Of a stretch of 46,197 nt of DNA, positions 40,675-46,197 are shown piece by piece (positions within the stretch are counted from its first letter, which is position 1; every line of letters begins with the position of its first letter). Below the pieces are notes generated by a model. That model was not told the DNA's origin. It saw only the letters and a list, made by a program, of their open reading frames with translations, and searched no databases. Made by a program: the position numbers and the translations under genes. Source of the stretch: CAYTCZ01 sp964436315 (GTDB lineage: Bacteria > Actinomycetota > Thermoleophilia > Gaiellales > Gaiellaceae); NCBI GenBank assembly GCA_964436315.1, contig CAYTCZ010000011.1:1-46197 (forward strand), read 5' to 3'.

Positions 40675-41369
40675 GACGCCCGGGAGTTCAAGAAGTTCAG
40701 CTTCGTCACAGAAGGCCGAGTCTGCGTGAGCTTCGGCCGCATATGATCGCCGGGGGTGGCGGGTGGACCACCTTCCCCACCCAATGGGTGGGGAGTTGCT
40801 CCAGGACGCGGACGTGTGGGTCGGTCCGAGCGTTCGGATCGTCCATGGCCGAGGCCGTTTTGACGCAAGGAGAGCGACCGTTCCGAGCATCACGCGGCTC
40901 GGGTGCCGGTCGCCACGTCCGGCGGGTGCTCAGCCAGAGGTCGGCGGTCTCTCATTGTCCTTTCATCTCTGATCAGTAGCTTCCACCCGCATACCCAGCA
41001 CGCCTGGGGTCATCCTGACCCGACCAATGGCGGCCGCCCAGGCCGCGATGTCTTCGATCCCAGGCGTGCATCCACATGCTCGCGAACGGACAGTGCTGAG
41101 CGAAGGTGCGGCCGAGGAGGTGTCACCCTCACACCGGAGGCCTGTTCCGTGAACGATCAGTGACGACCAGTGAGCCAAGGCCTTACGGTTTGGTGCGCTG
41201 AAGACCGCGGCGCGACGGCGGTGGATCCCCGATGACCCGCCTCGGCGGGACACGGAGACTGTGTGGTGATGCTCTGTGAGACCCATCACGCACTTCGTAG
41301 CGTCGCGGTGAGCGGCGACGACCCTGGCAGGTTGTGCCGCCTACGGTGCCGATCCTCACGTCGATCGGC
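40675..41369. other. 695-bp gene-free region
   Basis: It holds the leader/promoter zone of the uORF and a palindrome at 40771-40795. No ORF there resembles a protein, including the plus-strand frame at 40743-40979 and the minus-strand frame at 40963-41289. Confidence 0.55.
40771..40795. repeat. Palindrome CCTTCCCCACCC-AAT-GGGTGGGGAG
   Basis: A 9-bp perfect stem (40774-40782 with 40786-40794) with a 3-nt loop and a terminal wobble. Together with the upstream GGTGGCGGGTGG it resembles the sequence around the palindrome at 19440-19465. Confidence 0.65.
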
Positions 41370-42011
41370 TCAGCGGTCGCGCAAGCCCTTGCCGGTCAGG
41401 ATCTTCGGGGCGTACTTCTCGACTCGTGCCGCACGGGTCTTGGCTTGCTTGGCGCTTGAGAAATACAAGTTGTACTCCCGCTGCCGACCAGTGGTCAACG
41501 ACTCGAATGCGGCCTTGAAAGCTGCGTCCTGGTCGAGGCGATTCTGGAACTCCTCGACAAGAACGAGTTCGGGGGCCGCTTCCACCGTCAGGCCTGCGTC
41601 CTCGATGTCGATCGCTTCATGGATATAGGCCTTGACGGTGTCGGTCAATCGGGCGACATCCTCTGCTGAGGTGAACCGAATGCGGCGGGCGGATCTTGAG
41701 TTCGGTCCTTGCTCTTCGAGAACCCTATCCGGGTCGTTCAACAATGCACCCTTGAAGAACATGAGGGCGAGGAACTCCTTCATCTCCTGGAGGATNNNNN
41801 NNNNNNNNNNNNNNNNNNNNNNNNNNNNNNNNNNNNNNNNNNNNNNNNNNNNNNNNNNNNNNNNNNNNNNNNNNNNNNNNNNNNNNNNNNNNNNNTTGCC
41901 CCACTTGATCTCCTCCGTCAGCGCTGAGGCCAGCAGAATCGGCCGCAGGGCGGTCATCTCCTGCGGCCACTTCTTCGACCGTCTGATGTAGCCATCAACT
42001 TCGGGGTTCAT
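41370..42011 (-). CDS. YdeI/OmdA-like (DUF1801-containing) protein, interrupted by gap
   Basis: About 213 aa including a 100-N run. The N-terminal part (VDGYIRRSKKWPQEMTALRPILLASALTEEIKWG) matches the DUF1801/iron-chaperone fold that opens YdeI-family proteins. After the gap, MKEFLALMFFKGALLNDP and FTSAEDVARLTDTVKAYIHEAI continue the domain. The C-terminus (FQNRLDQDAAFKAAFESLTTGRQREYNLYFSSAKQAKTRAARVEKY) is the YdeI repeat of bacteriocin-protection proteins. The gap size is nominal and 100 is not a multiple of three, so the true length may differ. The ATG at 42011 is preferred to the longer frame. Confidence 0.85.
   Translation of the reverse strand: MNPEVDGYIRRSKKWPQEMTALRPILLASALTEEIKWGXXXXXXXXXXXXXXXXXXXXXXXXXXXXXXXXXXILQEMKEFLALMFFKGALLNDPDRVLEEQGPNSRSARRIRFTSAEDVARLTDTVKAYIHEAIDIEDAGLTVEAAPELVLVEEFQNRLDQDAAFKAAFESLTTGRQREYNLYFSSAKQAKTRAARVEKYAPKILTGKGLRDR
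41796..41895. other. Assembly gap (100 Ns)
   Basis: Exactly 100 Ns, the placeholder size used for scaffold joins. The real missing sequence may be longer or shorter. Confidence 0.99.
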
Positions 42012-42429
42012 CGTCACTCCGAGCAGCGGACCTCCCGGTTCTTGACAGCATACGAGGAGCGCGCGCAGTGCGTCCCGACGACCGCTCCACTCCCTTATAA
42101 GGCAAAGGCCACCGAGCCCCGGCCTAGGAAGCCGGTGAAGGCCGATGAGAAGCAATTCGGCTCGCCATGGTTAATCGAGCGGTGCGCGACTCATCGAGGG
42201 CAACCCTTGGGCGGCGAGATAGCGGGAACGGTGCGAAGTTGGTCGAGTTCGCGCCTGCTCACCGTCGGACTTCCGCACAGGACGCACTGTCGAAGTTCAG
42301 GATCATGAGCAGGCAAAGTCATGAGGCAAACGGATCGTCGAGAAGGTGGTTCCTGCTTCGCAAAGTGGGGCATCAGCGTCGTGCAGGTGTACGACGAGGA
42401 ACGCTGGGATCAGCTCTAGCGCACGACTC
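42012..42429. other. 418-bp gene-free region
   Basis: It carries the promoter region of the YdeI-like gene. A plus-strand frame ending SVVQVYDEERWDQL (ATG 42320, 32 codons) and a minus-strand frame with CVLCG (42191-42373) look partly protein-like but are short and lack ribosome sites. A 10-bp palindrome CCTTATAAGG sits at 42093-42102. Confidence 0.5.
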
Positions 42430-42609
42430 CTAGTCCTCGTCGTCCCAGACGAGTTTCAACTCCGGCCGCGGCGGCGGCGGCTCGAGAATCCGAACGAGCT
42501 CGTCGATCATCTCGACGATCTGCGCCTCCTTCGTCATGGTTCGTCGCTGGATCCGAGCGAGTTTCTGGAGTTGCCACTCGAGGCGGGCGAGGCGCATGTC
42601 TTCGCTCAC
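42430..42609 (-). CDS. Small acidic/coiled-coil hypothetical protein
   Basis: A 59-aa protein starting GTG at 42609 (VSEDMRLARLEWQLQKLARI...). It has a heptad-like helical stretch (residues 5-42, RLARLEWQLQKLARIQRRTM then IVEMIDELVRIL), a proline run PPPP and an acidic end VWDDED. It lies 92 bp downstream of prs on the same strand. The frame is open much further upstream inside prs, but there it is only a shadow. No Shine-Dalgarno; function unknown. Confidence 0.5.
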   Translation of the reverse strand: MSEDMRLARLEWQLQKLARIQRRTMTKEAQIVEMIDELVRILEPPPPRPELKLVWDDED

Positions 42610-42701
42610 GGCGGAATCGATAGCAGCGATCGCCGTCGCACCAATGTGTACCCGCAACGAGTTACAAATCGCCTCAAACCAGCGTGGTTGAGCAATTTGC
42701 C

Positions 42702-43769
42702 TTAGAAGAGTTGGTTCTCGCCCGCGAAGATGGCAGAGACCGACTCGTCGGAGAAAACGTTCTGGATCGTCTCGGCAAGCAGATTCGAGACTGACAAAAC
42801 GTTGATCTTGTCGGGCTTCGCGAGGAGGTCGATCGGCACGGTGTCCGTCACCGCGACCTCCTTCAGCACCCCGTTGCCGATCTTCTCGAACGCGCGCCCA
42901 GGAAATAGCCCGTGGGTCGCGCAGGCGTACACCTCGGTCGCCCCCTCCTCGAGGAGCGCGTGCGCACCAGCGAGAAGGGTTCCGCCGGTGACGATCATGT
43001 CGTCGGTCATGATGGCGGTCTTGCCGGCTACGTGGCCCGTGACCTCCGTGACCGTCGCGACGTCGTGTGCCGGCCGTGACTTGTGGAGAATCGCTAGATC
43101 GGCTTCGAGCATGTCGCGAAACTTGGCTGCCGTTTTCGCACGACCAGGATCGGGCGAAACCGCGACGACGCCGTCCCCGGAAAGACCCTTGTCCCGGTAG
43201 TACTGAACGAACATAGGTAGAGCGGTCATGTGATCGACGGGGATCTTGAAGAATCCTTGGATCTGACCGGCGTGGAGGTCCATCGTGAGAACCCGGTCGA
43301 CGCCAGCCGCTTGCAGGAGATCTGCGACGAGCTTGGCGGTGATCGGCTCGCGCGGCGACGACTTCTTGTCCTGTCGGGAATAGGGAAACCAAGGGAGGAC
43401 AGCGGTGATGCGCTCGGCCGAGGCGAGCTTTGCAGCGTTGATCATGATCAGCAGCTCGACGAGATGGTCGTTGACCGGAGGCGAGCCGGACTGGACGATG
43501 AAGACGTCGGCACCACGGATCGATTCGGCGTACCGGCAGTACATCTCGCCGTTTGCGAAGGTTTCGAGCTCGACGACACCGAGCTCGATGTTGAGATGGT
43601 CTGCGATCTTCTCGGCCAGTGCTGGATTCGAGCGGCCCGAGAAGAGCATCAGCTTGCCGGACGGCCCCCGCTCGATCCAGCGGCCTCGCTCGCCCTGCGG
43701 CTGCACGGGCTCGATCACCTCCATACCCGGGAGAGTGGTCAGCTCAGTGGTTCCGCTTGTCGCTGTCAT
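42702..43769 (-). CDS. prs: Ribose-phosphate pyrophosphokinase
   Basis: A 355-aa enzyme making PRPP from ribose 5-phosphate and ATP for nucleotide, histidine and tryptophan synthesis. The class I signature DLHAGQIQGFFKIPVDHM binds Mg-ATP; SPDPGRAKTAAKF is the flexible-loop region; DDMIVTGGTL is the PRPP-binding loop. The N-terminus is ~30 residues longer than E. coli Prs (MTATSGTTELTTLPG...), so a downstream start is possible. Its start overlaps the glmU end by 26 bp, with GAGGG just before the ATG. Confidence 0.97.
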   Translation of the reverse strand: MTATSGTTELTTLPGMEVIEPVQPQGERGRWIERGPSGKLMLFSGRSNPALAEKIADHLNIELGVVELETFANGEMYCRYAESIRGADVFIVQSGSPPVNDHLVELLIMINAAKLASAERITAVLPWFPYSRQDKKSSPREPITAKLVADLLQAAGVDRVLTMDLHAGQIQGFFKIPVDHMTALPMFVQYYRDKGLSGDGVVAVSPDPGRAKTAAKFRDMLEADLAILHKSRPAHDVATVTEVTGHVAGKTAIMTDDMIVTGGTLLAGAHALLEEGATEVYACATHGLFPGRAFEKIGNGVLKEVAVTDTVPIDLLAKPDKINVLSVSNLLAETIQNVFSDESVSAIFAGENQLF

Positions 43770-45093
43770 AACCCTCTTTGTTCACCTGCCTTGAACGTGC
43801 TATCCCCAGCGCGCCGGGTGGAACATCCTCCGTGATCGTGGAGCCGGCCGCGATCCAGGAATGGTCCCCGATCTCGACGGGTGGCACAAACACATTGTGG
43901 CTCCCCGTATGGACGTTGTCACCGATTTTCGTCCTGAACTTTCCGCCAAGTTCGGCACGGTAGTTTGCGGTGATCGCGCCGGCCGCGACATTCGTTCCTT
44001 CGCCGACGTCCGCGTCACCCACGTACGAGAGGTGCGGAACCTTCGTCCCGCGGCCGATGCTGGAATTCTTCATCTCGACGAACGTCCCGGCTTTTGCCCC
44101 CTCAGCGAGGACGGTTCCAGGTCGGAGGTAACAGAACGGGCCGACGAGAGCACCCGGCCCAACCTCGGAATCGGCGACAACCGCATGAGGCCCCACCTCT
44201 GCATCTTGACGAACGACAGTCCGCCCCCTGAGCACGGTGAATGGATGGATCGTCGCGTCAGATTCGATGACCACCTCCGGCTCGATCCACGTCGACGCAG
44301 GATCGTAGAAACTGACGCCGGCTTCCATGTGACGGAGGTTGATTCGATCCCGAAGCACCGCCGCGGCTTTAGCCAGCTGTTCCTGCGTATTGACTCCTTC
44401 CGTGGCGACTGGGTCAGAACTCTGGTCCACGGCGACCTGCTCTCCCGCTTCGACGATCAGACGAACAGCATCGGTCAGGTAGAGCTCACCCTGCACGTTG
44501 TCCGCCCGGATCTGATCAAGCGCGGCCCACAGAGAGGATGATCGGAACACGTAAATCGACGAGTTGACCTCTTCGACCTCGAGTTCCTCGGCGGTGGCAT
44601 CGCGGGCTTCGACAATCCGCCTTGCGTATCCGCGCTCATCGCGAAGAACGCGCCCGTAACTCCCCGGATCGGTCGGTACGAACGAGAGAACCGTTGCGGC
44701 GGCCTCCTGCCGCCGGTGGGTCCCGAGAAGACCGTCCAGGATCTCCGTGGTGATCAGTGGAACGTCTCCGGCGAGCACAAGGACATCGCCATCGTGCGAC
44801 TCAAGACTCGACTTCGCGACCGCGACAGCCTCAGCGGTCCCGCCCGGCGCAGGCTGAATCACGACCTCGACACTCGCATCGGGAAACGCGGCGCTTACCG
44901 CGCTTTCGCTATCGGGCGAGGAAACGACCACGAGTGGCTTGGGCCCAAGCGGTTCAATAGCCGCAACAACCCACCGCACCATTGAGCGGCCGAGAATCGG
45001 ATGGAGGTGCTTCGGTCGGCTCGATCGCATGCGGGTGCCGAGACCGGCAGCCATGACGATCGCGGCGAGCGGAGGTCGAGTCACAAAGCGCAC
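43744..45093 (-). CDS. glmU: Bifunctional UDP-GlcNAc pyrophosphorylase/GlcN-1-P acetyltransferase
   Basis: A 449-aa enzyme making UDP-GlcNAc for peptidoglycan. The N-terminal uridylyltransferase has MAAGLGTRMRSSRPKHLHPILGRSM and QPAPGGTAEAVAVA. The C-terminal left-handed beta-helix has hexapeptide repeats and the acetyltransferase loop LGGKFRTKIGDNVHTGSHNVFVPPVEIGD. GTG starts are possible at 45093 and 45084. It forms an overlapping pair with prs. Element copy B lies 39-116 nt upstream of the 45093 start. Confidence 0.97.
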   Translation of the reverse strand: MRFVTRPPLAAIVMAAGLGTRMRSSRPKHLHPILGRSMVRWVVAAIEPLGPKPLVVVSSPDSESAVSAAFPDASVEVVIQPAPGGTAEAVAVAKSSLESHDGDVLVLAGDVPLITTEILDGLLGTHRRQEAAATVLSFVPTDPGSYGRVLRDERGYARRIVEARDATAEELEVEEVNSSIYVFRSSSLWAALDQIRADNVQGELYLTDAVRLIVEAGEQVAVDQSSDPVATEGVNTQEQLAKAAAVLRDRINLRHMEAGVSFYDPASTWIEPEVVIESDATIHPFTVLRGRTVVRQDAEVGPHAVVADSEVGPGALVGPFCYLRPGTVLAEGAKAGTFVEMKNSSIGRGTKVPHLSYVGDADVGEGTNVAAGAITANYRAELGGKFRTKIGDNVHTGSHNVFVPPVEIGDHSWIAAGSTITEDVPPGALGIARSRQVNKEGYDSDKRNH

Positions 45094-45385
45094 CTACTGA
45101 TCGCTCCGGTGGGTACGCACCCGCATGATCGGCGAAAACCAAGCAGGTCGAGGACGCAGGGATGCCGCATACCTAAACGTATGTGGCCGACCGAGGACGA
45201 CGAGATGCGACGGTTTGCAGCCGGCCAGGTGGTGTGTGTATTTACCGGAGCGACCACGCAATTCCACCGGATCGGCACCGAGCAGCCCTCTCACTCGACG
45301 CCTCACGGCGGCACCTTATCGCGCGACGGCGGTTGGCCGAAAGAAGAACTGGCTCAGCACCTCCAACCGGAGGCACTGGCTGCGA
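45094..45385. other. 292-bp region upstream of glmU, with element copy B
   Basis: Outside element B (45132-45209) I see only a plus-strand frame continuing from the element towards the convergent hypothetical gene. It overlaps that gene's antisense and is unlikely to be coding. Confidence 0.5.
45132..45209 (-). ncRNA. Conserved structured leader element, copy B (glmU)
   Basis: A 78-nt partner of copy A. Hairpin 45164-45172 with 45179-45187 (9 bp, one wobble), enclosed by GGTC/GACC (45146-45149 with 45189-45192). Relative to copy A, T-A became C-G and T-G became G-T in the stem, so pairing is kept by compensatory change. The 5' block GCGAAAACC and the 3' block GACCGAGGACGA..GAGATGCG are nearly invariant. 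Confidence 0.5.
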
Positions 45386-45958
45386 TCACACTCCGAACCA
45401 GTCTGCAGTCGACGTGTTCCCGACCGGCGGATACGGACGCGCGAGTTCGGCCTTGTCGGCAACCGACTCGATCGGCACGCCGAACTCGGCGAGGTGAGCC
45501 GTACAGCGCGCGAGGAGCGCTCGCCAGACGAGCAGGGAATCCGGCTCAGACGTATCTGAGCGAGGATTCGTCAGAACAAAGAAATCGACCGGATAGGCAT
45601 TCTTGGCGCGCCAGCCGGCCACGTGTTCGACGATCCGGCCCCAGAGCTCAACGCGCCCGAGGACGGTGACATGATTTCGCGACTCCGGTCCGATGAGGTT
45701 CAGATGACCGGGATGCCGAGCTGCGTAGATACCGCACTGACAGTCTGCTCCGGGAACCTTATGCTGGATCAGCGACTCGGCCGAATTGGCCTCCTGTTCT
45801 CGGAAAGCCGTCGGAATGCAGACCGCTTCGACGTGGCGTCCAGGCTCCCAGATCACGGGCCGGACGATCGACCGTAGGCCGCCGGCGCGAGTCCAGCTCC
45901 ATTCACGCCAGCCGATGACAGGCTCGATGAAGTCAGGTGCGCGTCTAGCAGCTGCCAA
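45386..45958 (-). CDS. Hypothetical protein (PxIGWREW family)
   Basis: A 190-aa protein starting TTG at 45958 behind GGAG. Visible features are PVIGWREWSWT near the N-terminus, a cluster HKVPGADCQCGIYAARHP (Cys pair CxC), LWGRIVEHVAGWRAKNAYPVDFFVL and a C-terminal helix. I recall similar unannotated proteins in other actinobacteria but know no assigned function. It has no membrane segment. The cysteines may bind metal. Confidence 0.7.
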   Translation of the reverse strand: MAAARRAPDFIEPVIGWREWSWTRAGGLRSIVRPVIWEPGRHVEAVCIPTAFREQEANSAESLIQHKVPGADCQCGIYAARHPGHLNLIGPESRNHVTVLGRVELWGRIVEHVAGWRAKNAYPVDFFVLTNPRSDTSEPDSLLVWRALLARCTAHLAEFGVPIESVADKAELARPYPPVGNTSTADWFGV

Positions 45959-46039
45959 CCGATCACTCCGGCAACTGCCGTCAGGTTACGCGCCCGAGCC
46001 TGGGTCAGGGGTGAGACAATCGCGCGGTCGGCGGCGCAA

Positions 46040-46110
46040 CTGGGGCGGGAGGAGTCGAACCTCCGATCACGGGACCAAAACCCGTTGCCTTACCACTTGG
46101 CTACGCCCCA
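46040..46110 (-). tRNA. tRNA-Gln (UUG anticodon)
   Basis: On the minus strand, acceptor TGGGGCG pairs with CGCCCCA. The anticodon stem is ACGGG/CCCGT around loop TTTTGGT, giving anticodon TTG, which reads CAA (Gln). The T-arm has GGTTCGACT. CCA is not encoded. Confidence 0.97.
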
Positions 46111-46197
46111 AGGAGGCTCTTCAGTCTGCCAGACCCTGATGGAGGGGGCACGCGGGCGAACCGTGCGGTTCTCCCGGCGCGAACGCTGCCGCTAACC

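Noticed and set aside
42093..42102. CCTTATAAGG palindrome
   Set aside because: Too short to separate from chance, and no second copy was seen.
42320..42418. 32-codon plus-strand ORF ending VVQVYDEERWDQL
   Set aside because: Protein-like tail, but no ribosome site, an in-frame stop just upstream, and no neighbour on that strand; at most a remnant.
42430..43392. Long minus-strand ORF through prs
   Set aside because: Only its last 59 codons lie outside prs; the rest is an Arg/Gly-rich shadow.

Overview
This window is GC-rich, gene-dense bacterial DNA with actinobacterial housekeeping genes. The run glmU-prs, rplY-pth, mfd, peptidyl-prolyl isomerase-mazG-pyk-ftsB-DUF501 is actinobacterial. Together with the codon bias and frequent GTG/TTG starts, it suggests a deep-branching actinobacterium such as a Thermoleophilia-like lineage; that placement is inference. 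A run of exactly 100 Ns (41796-41895) shows the source is a scaffolded draft or metagenome assembly.

Layout. 1-3286 (+): a long inverted repeat, a PAS histidine kinase, thioredoxin reductase, a zinc-ribbon/PAS protein and a GYD-domain protein. 3265-10290 (-): an AddAB-like helicase-nuclease pair coupled by an ATGA overlap, followed by endonuclease III behind a strong inverted repeat. 10341-17558 (-): a six-gene sugar-type ABC transporter operon (ATPase, lipoprotein binding protein, two permeases) whose last two genes, a flavoprotein oxidoreductase and a membrane-anchored beta-helix protein, are translationally coupled to it. 17817-18878 (+): an isocitrate/isopropylmalate dehydrogenase-family gene. 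18879-19540: non-coding, with degenerate repeats. 19541-23279 (-): 7Fe ferredoxin, a receiver-like protein, a partial thiol-redox/cytochrome c module (ccdA, ccmH, ccmG) and an L,D-transpeptidase. 23417-25854: fused membrane/spermidine-synthase protein and two small membrane proteins. 25790-31526 (-): PAP2 phosphatase, small proteins, DUF501, ftsB, pyk, mazG and a SurA/PrsA-like lipoprotein. 31819-32907 (+): quinone oxidoreductase. 32955-37822 (-): mfd, pth, rplY. 38361-39353 (+): a glutathionyl-hydroquinone-reductase-like protein. 39408-45958 (-): a trans-sulfuration PLP enzyme with a cysteine-containing leader ORF, a YdeI-like protein split by the gap, a small coiled-coil protein, prs-glmU and a hypothetical protein. 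46040-46110 (-): tRNA-Gln(UUG).

The most unusual signals are: (a) a duplicated ~80-nt element in the leaders of mfd and glmU, with a hairpin that differs between copies by compensatory changes; (b) a cysteine-bearing upstream ORF overlapping the trans-sulfuration gene; (c) a surface-protein-like beta domain inserted in an extracellular loop of an ABC permease; (d) two genes (ccdA and the ABC ATPase) whose best start is an ATC codon behind a Shine-Dalgarno; (e) a recurring leaderless promoter layout (TANNNT 6-10 nt before the start codon); (f) several unexplained palindromic and degenerate repeats.
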